The notes beneath the pieces are model-generated. The model searched no databases and was not told the origin of the DNA. It saw only the letters and a list, made by a program, of their open reading frames with translations. From UBA668 sp046052275 (lineage in GTDB: Bacteria; Actinomycetota; Acidimicrobiia; Acidimicrobiales; Ilumatobacteraceae), in NCBI GenBank assembly GCA_046052275.1, contig JBJOMQ010000081.1, positions 1 through 10,147 on the forward strand: 10,147 nt of DNA, written 5' to 3'. Made by a program: the position numbers and the translations under genes. Below, piece by piece: positions 1-5,182 of this stretch. How positions within the stretch are numbered: the stretch's first letter is position 1; every line of letters begins with the position of its first letter.

Positions 1-65
1 TCAGCGCCCCCGGACACGGCGCACGCAACGGCAGTGCCGGGCGGCGGAAAGCAGCACCGAGGCAG

Positions 66-83
66 GAGACGTGTGACCGTCTC
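66..83. other. Perfect 6-bp hairpin in the non-coding left edge
   Basis: GAGACG, a 6-nt loop TGTGAC, then CGTCTC form a perfect inverted repeat. It lies about 85 nt beyond the stop of the last minus-strand gene, in a 168-base stretch where I find no credible gene in either direction. No T-run follows on either strand, so it is at best a weak terminator candidate. It could equally be chance in GC-rich DNA. Confidence 0.3.
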
Positions 84-137
84 GGGGAACTGCGGCGGGA
101 CGCAGGCGGACTGAGAGTGGCCGACGGCGGGCGGATC

Positions 138-162
138 GGCCGACGTGTCGACCGGTTCGGCC
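138..162 (-). terminator. Possible terminator hairpin after the sigR-rsrA-microprotein cluster
   Basis: On the minus strand GGCCGA and TCGGCC flank a 13-nt loop, 7 nt after the stop codon of the 49-residue membrane protein. The position suits the end of a sigR-rsrA transcript. There is no U-tract, and the stem is only 6 bp, so the call rests mainly on position. Confidence 0.25.
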
Positions 163-168
163 ACGAGG

Positions 169-318
169 TCAGTCTTCGTACTCGGTGGTGCGCTTGCCGG
201 GGAACCGCGGCGACACGGCCTTCTTCACATAGCCGCCAAGAAGGGCGACCGACGCAAGGATGCCGACCCCGAAGAGGATCACGCCGAGCCACCAGTGGAA
301 GATCTTCGCAGCGAGCAT
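169..318 (-). CDS. Small single-pass membrane protein downstream of rsrA (49 aa)
   Basis: This short reading frame encodes 49 residues beginning MLAAKIFHWWLGVILF and ending in a charged tail GKRTTEYED. One hydrophobic helix spans roughly residues 5 to 30, preceded by an aromatic HWW cluster and followed by YVKKAVSPRFPGKR, whose positive charges predict a cytoplasmic C-terminus. It starts 27 nt after the rsrA stop on the same strand (an in-frame GTG two codons upstream is an alternative start), so it is probably the last gene of the sigR-rsrA transcript. I see no convincing Shine-Dalgarno sequence. The clean split into a membrane helix and a basic/acidic tail argues for a real gene rather than chance. 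Function unknown; I do not recognise a family. A role in sensing or tuning the sigma/anti-sigma pair is only a guess from position. Confidence 0.65.
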   Translation of the reverse strand: MLAAKIFHWWLGVILFGVGILASVALLGGYVKKAVSPRFPGKRTTEYED

Positions 319-345
319 GGCCACAGCGTAGCCAGTGGGCGCCGG

Positions 346-603
346 TCAGCGCCTCTTGCCGTCGCCCGGGTCGACGAGGCCGTCGCCGAAGCACGACCGG
401 ATCCTGTCGAGCAGGCCGGCCGGCATCTCGTCGCCACGGCACTTGGCCTGCACCACCTGGCGCAGTTCGGCGTGGAACTCGTAGGCCTGCTGGCAGTCGA
501 CGCAGCCGTCGAGGTGGGTGCGGATGTGCGCGACGGCGTCGGACGACAGTTCGTCGTCGAGGAATGTCTCGAGTTCTCGGAGCGTCTCAGCGCAGTCGGC
601 CAT
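346..603 (-). CDS. rsrA: RsrA-like zinc-binding anti-sigma factor (ZAS family)
   Basis: An 85-residue protein with the ZAS-family signature H-x3-C-x2-C at H30, C34 and C37, plus C4 near the N-terminus and further cysteines at C55 and C71. In the known family (RsrA of Streptomyces, RshA of mycobacteria) such residues bind zinc, and the reduced protein holds the ECF sigma factor SigR/SigH inactive. Oxidation makes a disulfide, expels zinc and frees the sigma factor. Length and helical pattern (LRELETFLDDELSSD, then the HC2 motif) fit the family. It begins 12 nt after the stop of the sigma gene on the same strand, the usual sigma/anti-sigma pairing with likely translational coupling. Which cysteines form the redox switch cannot be decided from sequence alone. 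The protein is cytoplasmic, with no membrane segment. Confidence 0.92.
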   Translation of the reverse strand: MADCAETLRELETFLDDELSSDAVAHIRTHLDGCVDCQQAYEFHAELRQVVQAKCRGDEMPAGLLDRIRSCFGDGLVDPGDGKRR

Positions 604-615
604 GGTGCAGCGATC

Positions 616-1230
616 TCAGCGGATGGTGGTCGTGTCGGTACGGGTCTGGTCGGTGCCAGCCGCGTCGGCCGGGGAGCGGTCGAGAAGGCCGCGTTCGGCA
701 GCGAACTGGGCCAACGCCTTCTGCATCGACTTTCTTCCCCGGTGGAGGCGGGACATCACCGTGCCGATCGGGACATCGAGCATCTCGGCGATCTCCCGGT
801 AGCTGAATCCCTCCACGTCAGCGAGCAGCACCGGCAGGCGGAACGACTCGGGGAGGTCCTCCAGCGCCTTCTTCACCTCGTCGTCGGTGAACAGGTCAAA
901 CAGGGTCTCCTCGGCGCTGCGGCTGCTGAAGTCGGCGCTGCGAACTCGTCGATAGAGGTACAGGTCGTCGACGTCGTCGACATCGGTCTCCTGCGGCCGT
1001 CGCTGCTTGGCTCGGTAGGCATTGATGAACGTGTTGGTGAGAATTCGGAACAGCCAGGCGCGGAGGTTCGTGCCTTTCTCGAACGACTCGTAGCTGCGGT
1101 AGGCGCGCAGATACGTCTCCTGGACGATGTCCTCGGCATCGGCGGCGTTCCGCGTCATCCGCAGTGCGGCGCTGTAGAGCTGCGGGGCGAACTGCATGGC
1201 ATCGTCGGCGAAGGTGTCGCGCCCGGCCAT
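616..1230 (-). CDS. sigR: SigR/SigH-like ECF RNA polymerase sigma factor (thiol-oxidative stress)
   Basis: A 204-residue group-4 (ECF) sigma factor. Region 2 covers about residues 14-80, with SAALRMTRNAADAEDIVQET (region 2.1-2.2, core binding) and NLRAWLFRILTNTFINAYR (2.3-2.4, -10 melting and recognition). Region 4 covers about 119-175, with ALEDLPESFRLPVLLADVEG and a helix-turn-helix SYREIAEMLDVPIGTVMSRL that reads the -35 element. The wording of region 2 closely matches Streptomyces SigR and mycobacterial SigH, which control thioredoxin, mycothiol and proteolysis genes. The gene is followed directly by its rsrA-like antagonist. In known systems sigR is autoregulated through a GGGAAT/GTT promoter. 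I looked for one in the 44 nt upstream of this start and did not find it, so transcription may start inside or before the marR gene. The linker (about 82-110) and the last 25 residues look low in conservation. Confidence 0.93.
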   Translation of the reverse strand: MAGRDTFADDAMQFAPQLYSAALRMTRNAADAEDIVQETYLRAYRSYESFEKGTNLRAWLFRILTNTFINAYRAKQRRPQETDVDDVDDLYLYRRVRSADFSSRSAEETLFDLFTDDEVKKALEDLPESFRLPVLLADVEGFSYREIAEMLDVPIGTVMSRLHRGRKSMQKALAQFAAERGLLDRSPADAAGTDQTRTDTTTIR

Positions 1231-1274
1231 CGGCGGGACCCTACTCGTGACGAAATCCGAGGTGTCGTCGGCCG

Positions 1275-1802
1275 TCAGCGTCGATGTGTGGCGACGAAGC
1301 CATCGACCGCTCCGACGAATCGCTCGAGCATGGTGGCGAGTAGGGGAAGCTCGTCGTCGTCGAAGGAGCGGAGCAGGTGGGCGAACAGTTCGCTGCGCCG
1401 GGCCGAGATGACGGCGTGGACAGTCCGCCCGTCATCCGTTGCGGCCACGACCACGCCGCGGCCGTCGTCGGCCGTCGGCCGGCGCCGTGCGAGGCCTGAG
1501 CGTTCGAGTCGCTGGACTGCCCGCGTGGCCGTGGACGGCTCCACGCGCAATGCCTCGGCGAGCTCGCTCATCCGCCAGTCGTCGCGTTGCACCAGGACAT
1601 CGAGGGTGTCCACCTGTCCGAGTTCGATCTGCTCGGTGCCGAGCGCGATGTCGATGCCGTCGGTGGAGTAGAGGAAGTCGCGCAGCGGGCCGGTGGATGC
1701 ACCACGGCGCAGTTCGCGCCATGAGAGTCCGATGCGGATGGCGAGCGCCCTGGTGTCGGACGCGTCAGCCGATGGCGCAGCGGTCCGGGCGGGCGAGGCC
1801 AT
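1275..1802 (-). CDS. MarR-family winged-helix transcriptional regulator
   Basis: A 175-residue protein with the MarR layout: an N-terminal dimerisation helix (about 15-50), a winged helix-turn-helix at about 65-125, and C-terminal dimerisation helices (130-172). The DNA-reading part is MSELAEALRVEPSTATRAVQ at about 78-97 with the recognition helix at STATRAVQRLERSGL, followed by a wing RRRPTADDGRGVVVAATDDG. The D-x-R-x5-L type wing arginine is R115. There is no cysteine, so it cannot work as a thiol switch like OhrR and probably senses a ligand or acts constitutively. The gene ends 44 nt upstream of sigR on the same strand, so read-through into sigR is plausible. A perfect palindrome lies 2 nt before its ATG and may be its own operator. 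The regulated genes and ligand are unknown. Confidence 0.85.
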   Translation of the reverse strand: MASPARTAAPSADASDTRALAIRIGLSWRELRRGASTGPLRDFLYSTDGIDIALGTEQIELGQVDTLDVLVQRDDWRMSELAEALRVEPSTATRAVQRLERSGLARRRPTADDGRGVVVAATDDGRTVHAVISARRSELFAHLLRSFDDDELPLLATMLERFVGAVDGFVATHRR

Positions 1803-1804
1803 GC

Positions 1805-1820
1805 GAGCAGGGTACTGCTC
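1805..1820. promoter_or_regulatory. Palindrome in front of the MarR start, possible autoregulatory operator
   Basis: GAGCAG, a 4-nt centre GGTA, then CTGCTC make a perfect 6+6 inverted repeat ending 2 nt from the MarR start codon. MarR proteins typically bind 16-20-bp palindromes overlapping their own promoter, so an operator is the natural reading. On the minus strand the centre reads AGTACCCT, containing a TACCCT hexamer that could act as a -10 element for a leaderless transcript; binding there would block it. Alternatives are an mRNA hairpin or a terminator of the upstream secreted-protein gene, whose stop is about 35 nt away. Confidence 0.45.
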
Positions 1821-1826
1821 ATCACC

Positions 1827-1845
1827 GGCCCCGCCCGCACGGGCC
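1827..1845 (-). terminator. Weak hairpin after the secreted-protein gene
   Basis: GGCCC and GGGCC flank a 9-nt loop, 10 nt beyond the stop codon of the secreted-protein gene on the minus strand. An alternative fold inside it pairs GCCCG with CGGGC. Both stems are GC-only and no U-tract follows. It may terminate that gene and separate it from marR, but the evidence is only position and a short stem. Confidence 0.25.
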
Positions 1846-1854
1846 TGCGTCAGA

Positions 1855-2256
1855 TCACTGGATGAGGTTGAACGAGTTCGAGGCGTAGAACACGTTGTTG
1901 CGGCGCACCTCGAGCGTGTACGAGTCGAGGAGCGTGTTCGGCAGGAAGCCGTCGATCTTCACCTGGATGACGTCGGTTGCGCACGTGGCGAGCTGGCGAG
2001 CCGACAGCCGCAGGTTCAGCGCGACGCCGCTGCGGCGGATGACGAAGGTGAGGTCGCGCAGGCGCACACCGGTGCTGAGCGCAATGCGTGCATACAGGGT
2101 TGCGCTGTCGTTATCGATGATGTTCGTCTGCACATTCGCACAGGTGCCGTTGTTCACCCACACGCCGGGCGTGGCTGCGTTGGCGGTGCCGTGCCCCATG
2201 AGCGCGGCGCTGCCGAGCGCCATGGCCAGTCCGAATGCCTTGATCTTCTTCCCCAT
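1855..2256 (-). CDS. Secreted protein of unknown function with Sec signal peptide (133 aa)
   Basis: The N-terminus is a textbook Sec signal peptide: basic MGKKIK, a hydrophobic core AFGLAMALGSAALMG, and an A-N-A signal-peptidase site at 25-27, giving a mature protein of about 106 residues. The mature part contains exactly two cysteines, C39 and C92, which could form one disulfide outside the cell. It alternates polar and hydrophobic residues (TLYARIALSTGVRLRDLTFV, DVIQVKIDGFLPNT, SYTLEVRRN), suggesting a small beta-sandwich. There is no lipobox, sortase motif or catalytic motif that I recognise. A good Shine-Dalgarno sequence, AAGGGAGA at 2271-2264, sits 7 nt before the ATG and fixes the start. 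The gene stands between marR and a small membrane-protein gene, all on one strand, but its gaps (52 and 151 nt) suggest its own promoter. No function is assigned. Confidence 0.85.
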   Translation of the reverse strand: MGKKIKAFGLAMALGSAALMGHGTANAATPGVWVNNGTCANVQTNIIDNDSATLYARIALSTGVRLRDLTFVIRRSGVALNLRLSARQLATCATDVIQVKIDGFLPNTLLDSYTLEVRRNNVFYASNSFNLIQ

Positions 2257-2287
2257 GTCGTGGTCTCCCTTCGTATCGACGGGAGGG

Positions 2288-2316
2288 AACGTACTACCCG
2301 CAACGGCGGGCGGAAA
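2288..2316 (-). promoter_or_regulatory. Candidate promoter of the secreted-protein gene
   Basis: On the minus strand a poor -35-like TTTCCG (2316-2311) and a -10-like TACGTT (2293-2288, fits TAnnnT) are 17 nt apart. The implied transcript would start near 2281 and carry a leader of about 25 nt containing the AAGGGAGA ribosome site. The spacer contains an inverted repeat CCCGC-AACG-GCGGG (2297-2310). A better -35 hexamer, TTGACA at 2341-2336, lies upstream but has no good -10 partner at the right distance. Confidence 0.3.
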
Positions 2317-2407
2317 GGGGCTGGATGGCCAGTGCTGTCAAGATCGTTGCAAGAGTGCAGTCGGTGGCTGTGACGCTGCGTGGCGGGTGGCTGCGCCGGG
2401 TGGTCGC

Positions 2408-2689
2408 TCAGGGGGTGACGGGGGTGTCCGATTCGGCAGCGGGCGCCTCGATGACCGTGTCGGTGCCGGCCGGCTGCGGCTGGCCGCCGTCGGCGATCGC
2501 TGCGGCGGTGAGCAGCATGATGGCGGCGACCCCTGCGGCGAGAGCCGTGGCCACGATGCCGAGCGCGCTCATTGCGGCCTGCTGCAGCCGTGCACGGCGA
2601 AGAGCAGCCCGGCGTGTCCGTACTGCAGGCGTGCGGCGGATTCGCTGGTGGCGATGGGCGGTGGCGGCGGAGAGAGGGAGTGTGCTCAT
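2408..2689 (-). CDS. Small single-pass membrane protein, function unknown (about 93 aa)
   Basis: From the ATG at 2689 the frame gives 93 residues. The first 38 are very basic (HRHQRIRRTP, RTRRAALRRARLQ), followed by one hydrophobic helix at about 40-66 (MSALGIVATALAAGVAAIML) and a Pro/Ala/Asp/Thr tail ending SDTPVTP. By the positive-inside rule the arginine-rich part is cytoplasmic and the short tail is outside. I recognise no family. The start is uncertain: the same frame is open to an ATG at 2776 (122 residues), and an internal ATG at 2572 would remove the basic part. No clear ribosome site supports any of them. It is divergent from the DUF2256-DUF3253 gene. The protein's sensible charge and hydrophobic layout argues for a gene, but low complexity leaves doubt. 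Confidence 0.5.
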   Translation of the reverse strand: MSTLPLSAATAHRHQRIRRTPAVRTRRAALRRARLQQAAMSALGIVATALAAGVAAIMLLTAAAIADGGQPQPAGTDTVIEAPAAESDTPVTP

Positions 2690-2743
2690 GGTGGTCGTGG
2701 GTGGCGCGATCTGGGGGTACCTTCGGCACGCGGCGCCGCCGAC

Positions 2744-2772
2744 TTGAGCGGTTTCCGACGGGGTTGGATACG
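2744..2772 (+). promoter_or_regulatory. Candidate promoter of the DUF2256-DUF3253 gene
   Basis: TTGAGC (2744-2749) and GATACG (2767-2772) are 17 nt apart in the divergent intergenic region, about 34 nt before the proposed GTG start. The -35 matches the housekeeping consensus at four positions and the -10 at three. This is a plausible but unproven vegetative promoter. Confidence 0.3.
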
Positions 2773-2805
2773 GCACGGCGTGTCACGGCCGACGACACTC
2801 TCGTC

Positions 2806-3228
2806 GTGGCCCCTCCTCCGAAGCAGTGCGCCTCATGCGGACGCGAGATGGCCTGGCGGCGGTCGTGGGCAGCCAACTGGGACAGCGTCCGCTACTGCAG
2901 CGACGCCTGCCGCCGCCGCAAGGTGTCGGCGGTCGACGAGCGGCTCGGCTCGGTCATCCTCGAGCTGCTCCAGGCCCGCTCGGCGGACGCCACCATCTGT
3001 CCGAGCGAGGCGGCGAGGGCGGTTTCCCCCGAGGGATGGCGAGAGCTGATGGAACCGGCCCGCCGGGCGGCACGGCGACTGGTGGCCGACGGCGTCGTCG
3101 AGATCACCCAGTCGGGCCGCGTGGTGAACCCGTCGACGGCGAAGGGCCCGATCCGCATCCGCCTCGCCACCCGCAGGCCCGAGGCCGACGGGAATCGACG
3201 CAGCCGGCGAGCCGACGAGCGCAGCTAG
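2806..3228 (+). CDS. DUF2256-DUF3253 fusion protein (zinc ribbon plus winged-helix-like domain)
   Basis: The only clear plus-strand gene. Residues about 7-38 match DUF2256: C-x2-C at C8/C11, then a WRRSWAANWDSVRYCSDACR segment supplying C31 and C35, so four cysteines for one zinc. Residues about 45-121 match DUF3253: VILELLQAR, ICPSEAARAV, a W-R-E-L-M motif, ARRLVADGVVEITQSGRVV and KGPIRIRL. DUF3253 resembles a small winged helix, and together with a zinc ribbon this hints at nucleic-acid binding, but no biochemical role is established to my knowledge. I chose the GTG at 2806 because homology begins right after it; an upstream extension in the same frame is low-complexity. No Shine-Dalgarno sequence is visible. 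A basic tail (RRPEADGNRRSRRADERS) ends the 140-residue protein. It converges on the tRNA-Thr gene, with a perfect palindrome between them. Confidence 0.88.
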   Translation: MAPPPKQCASCGREMAWRRSWAANWDSVRYCSDACRRRKVSAVDERLGSVILELLQARSADATICPSEAARAVSPEGWRELMEPARRAARRLVADGVVEITQSGRVVNPSTAKGPIRIRLATRRPEADGNRRSRRADERS

Positions 3229-3259
3229 ATCACCGTCCCCTGGCGCCCGTCGCCTCCCG

Positions 3260-3279
3260 TGCGGTTCACGTGAACCGCA
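3260..3279. repeat. Perfect 20-bp palindrome between convergent genes
   Basis: TGCGGTTCACGTGAACCGCA reads the same on both strands with no mismatch. It lies 31 nt after the stop of the plus-strand DUF2256-DUF3253 gene and 46 nt beyond the 3' end of the minus-strand tRNA-Thr gene. Folded as RNA it gives an 8-bp stem with an ACGT loop from either strand, so a bidirectional terminator is the simplest reading, though neither side has a U-tract. A dimeric repressor site is the alternative; no regulator gene is adjacent. Confidence 0.8.
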
Positions 3280-3325
3280 GTCACCCCGCTGAGAAGTCGG
3301 GAGCCTCGCCGCAGGAGGCAAACAC

Positions 3326-3401
3326 TGGAGCCCGAGAAGGGAATCGAACCCTTGACCTACGCATTACGAGTGCGTTGCTCTGCCGACTGAGCTACCCGGG
3401 C
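3326..3401 (-). tRNA. tRNA-Thr (anticodon CGU)
   Basis: All arms are visible. The acceptor stem GCCCGGG pairs with CTCGGGC (one G-U pair), with discriminator U and an encoded CCA (3328-3326). The D-arm is in GTAGCTCAGTCGGCAGAGC, the anticodon stem is ACGCA/TGCGT around the loop CTCGTAA, and the T-arm is AAGGG-TTCGATT-CCCTT. The anticodon CGU reads ACG, a common threonine codon in GC-rich genomes. It lies 54 nt after the holB stop on the same strand, so it may be co-transcribed with holB. A TAGCAT hexamer at 3417-3412 could alternatively be the -10 of its own weak promoter. Confidence 0.97.
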
Positions 3402-3455
3402 GGGCGCCGAGATGCTAGCGGCCGCATACTTGGGGGCGCACCTGCGACCGGGCCT

Positions 3456-4529
3456 TCAGCGGGTGAGGGTGGGCAGGTCGAGCAGCAGGGCGTGCAGCAG
3501 CAGCGTCTCGTTGGCGTTCACGCCGAGTGCGCCCATTGCCTCGTGCAGTCGCTCGACGGCGTGCACTGCGGCGTCGTGGCGCACGAGCAGGCCCTGCGCA
3601 TAGGCGTCGCGGTAGACGCCGGCCATTGCCGACAGTCCGCTGCGCAGCTCGTCGGTGAGGTGCCGGCGCACCTCGCGCTTGTGGCGATCTTCGAGCGACT
3701 TGCGGCCACTGCCGCGCTCGCCGAGGGCAGCCACGCGAGCCTCCAACTCGGCCACCTCGCGGTCGTGCCGGGCGCGTATCGGTGCCGCCGACTCCTCGAG
3801 CAGCGCTTCGAGCTCGCGGGTGAGGGCCACCACGCTCGCCCCGGTGCCATCGAGGCGAGTTGGCACGGCAGCGAATGCCGCACGGCGCCGGCTGAGTTCG
3901 GGATCGTTGGCCAGGTCGCGGGCGCGCGCCATGTTGCCCTCTGCCGCCTTCGCCGCTTCGACGGCGGCCGCTGGGGAGATGCCCTCGGCGATCAGCGCAC
4001 CGAGCACGGCGGCACTGTCGAGATCGACGAAGTCGATGCGCACGCACCGCGATGCAATGGTGACGAGGCCGGGTGACACCTGATCGGCCAGCACGATGAA
4101 TGTCGTGTCGGTCGACGGCTCCTCGATGGTCTTCAGCAGCCGGGCCGCCGCATTCGGTGTCTCGGCGGCGAGACGACCGAACTCGTGGAGGATGAGCACC
4201 TTTCGGGTCCCCTCAGTCGGCGACATCGATGCCGCATGGACGATGGCCCTCGCTACCTCATCCCATGTCTCGCGGGGACCGCGGCGCACCTCGCGGACAT
4301 CGGGGTGCTCGCCGGCCAGCGCGAGCCGGGCATCGCGGTGGTCGGGATCGTCGGCACCCGCCATCAGCAGGGCGGCGAAGGAGCGTGCTGCCTCGTCCTT
4401 GGTGCAGCCCGGAGGGCCGATGAACATGTAGGCGTGCACTGCCGATTCGGCAGCTCGGGCCAACTGGGCAATGGCGCGCTCTTGGCCGACGACGGCATCC
4501 CACACCGATGGACTGTTGCCGGCGGGCAT
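3456..4529 (-). CDS. holB: DNA polymerase III delta' subunit (clamp loader)
   Basis: A 357-residue AAA+ protein of the sliding-clamp loader. It opens with WDAVVGQERAIAQLARA, the conserved VGQ start of these proteins. The Walker-A-like loop is GPPGCTKDE (38-46), with aspartate where a serine or threonine normally coordinates magnesium, and the Walker-B position reads VLILHEFGRL (111-120) with H-E instead of D-E. Both suggest weak or absent ATP hydrolysis, as in delta' generally. LLKTIEEP (131-138) and the sensor-1 SRC motif (160-162) are intact; SRC supplies the trans-acting arginine finger. The four-cysteine zinc module of E. coli delta' and DnaX is absent (only C42 and C162). A charged, likely coiled-coil stretch spans about 235-290 before the C-terminal oligomerisation helices. 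The start codon overlaps the tmk stop in TGATG, so translation is coupled. Terminal location before tRNA-Thr. Confidence 0.93.
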   Translation of the reverse strand: MPAGNSPSVWDAVVGQERAIAQLARAAESAVHAYMFIGPPGCTKDEAARSFAALLMAGADDPDHRDARLALAGEHPDVREVRRGPRETWDEVARAIVHAASMSPTEGTRKVLILHEFGRLAAETPNAAARLLKTIEEPSTDTTFIVLADQVSPGLVTIASRCVRIDFVDLDSAAVLGALIAEGISPAAAVEAAKAAEGNMARARDLANDPELSRRRAAFAAVPTRLDGTGASVVALTRELEALLEESAAPIRARHDREVAELEARVAALGERGSGRKSLEDRHKREVRRHLTDELRSGLSAMAGVYRDAYAQGLLVRHDAAVHAVERLHEAMGALGVNANETLLLHALLLDLPTLTR

Positions 4530-5131
4530 CAGATGCCCAGCCGATCGCCGACGGCGGTGCGCACGGCCGCAGCGACGGCATCGAGTGCTGGCGTGGCATC
4601 GACCACGATCCAGCGATGCGGGTCGGCCGCAGCCATGTCGCTGAAGCCGTCACGCACGCGCTCGTGGAAGCCGCCGTCCTCGCGCTCGAAGCGGTCGAGG
4701 GAGCGACCGCGCATGCGACGGGCGAGCACGTCGGCTGGGGCGTCGAGCAGCACCACGAGGTCGGGCCACAGCCCGTCGACAGCCCAGTCGTTGAGCTGGC
4801 GCACCTCGTCGATCGGCAGTCGTCGGCCGTAGCCCTGGTAGGCGAGGCTCGAGTAGACGCTTCGATCGCTCACGACATGGCGGCCTGCAGCGAGCGCGGG
4901 GCGCACCACCTGGTGGAGGTGCTGGGCGCGGTCGGCGGCGGCGAGCAGTGCCTCGGCCCGATACGACAGGTCGCCCACCTCGGTGTCGTGGAGGATGCCG
5001 CGGATGCGCTGGCCGATGGCGGTGCCGCCGGTCTCGCGCGTCAGCACGGCGCCGAGCGTGTCGGCAAGCCGGGCCGCGACGCTGCTCTTGCCGCAGCCCT
5101 CCGACCCCTCCAGTGCGATGTAGCGACCCAT
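4529..5131 (-). CDS. tmk: Thymidylate kinase (dTMP kinase)
   Basis: Makes dTDP from dTMP and ATP, the step before dTTP for DNA synthesis, in the cytoplasm. The 200-residue length is typical. The P-loop is GSEGCGKSS (9-17), with the family's leading YIALEG. RETGGT (32-37) corresponds to the RE/PGGT substrate motif, and the D-R pair at 89-90 in VVSDRSVYSSLAYQG is the classic DR(Y/H/S) motif binding the thymidine phosphate. The LID is RRMRGRSLDRFERED (about 138-152), with arginines in the LID and not in the P-loop, as in the E. coli-type enzyme. The VVLLDAPADVLARR strand precedes the LID. It starts 51 nt after topA, with a hairpin in the gap, and its stop overlaps the holB start by one base. No strong ribosome site is seen. 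Confidence 0.95.
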   Translation of the reverse strand: MGRYIALEGSEGCGKSSVAARLADTLGAVLTRETGGTAIGQRIRGILHDTEVGDLSYRAEALLAAADRAQHLHQVVRPALAAGRHVVSDRSVYSSLAYQGYGRRLPIDEVRQLNDWAVDGLWPDLVVLLDAPADVLARRMRGRSLDRFEREDGGFHERVRDGFSDMAAADPHRWIVVDATPALDAVAAAVRTAVGDRLGI

Positions 5132-5149
5132 ATCCGGAGCACGAACCCT

Positions 5150-5176
5150 ACCCAGCCGGTGTGCGGCGGGCCGGGT
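5150..5176 (-). terminator. Hairpin in the topA-tmk gap, possible terminator or attenuator
   Basis: As minus-strand RNA, ACCCGGCC pairs with GGCUGGGU (8 bp, one G-U pair) around an 11-nt loop. It begins 7 nt after the topA stop codon and ends about 19 nt before the tmk ATG. No U-tract follows. It may partly terminate the topA transcript, with tmk-holB read at a lower level or from another promoter. Confidence 0.35.
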
Positions 5177-5182
5177 GGCGGG

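Noticed and set aside
1..168. Possible C-terminus of a minus-strand gene, because the window begins with TCA (TGA on the minus strand)
   Set aside because: Reading back, this frame simply continues from the stop codon of the 49-residue microprotein at 169-171 with no ATG between them; the segment looks non-coding.
1231..1274. Search for a SigR-type autoregulatory promoter (GGGAAT...GTT) ahead of sigR
   Set aside because: No matching pair of hexamers could be found in the 44-nt gap, so no promoter is called there.
145..1671. Long plus-strand open frame (508 codons) opposite rsrA, sigR and marR
   Set aside because: It is antisense to three well-supported genes, has no recognisable domain, and has the typical Arg/Gly/Ser/Ala bias of a GC-rich shadow frame.
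3418..3425. GCGGCCGC palindrome between holB and tRNA-Thr
   Set aside because: An 8-bp GC-only palindrome (a NotI site) is expected by chance in such GC-rich DNA and no other signal supports a function.
2826..4076. Plus-strand frame of 416 codons running through the tRNA gene into holB antisense
   Set aside because: It crosses a well-formed tRNA gene and the convergent gene end, which no real coding sequence would do.
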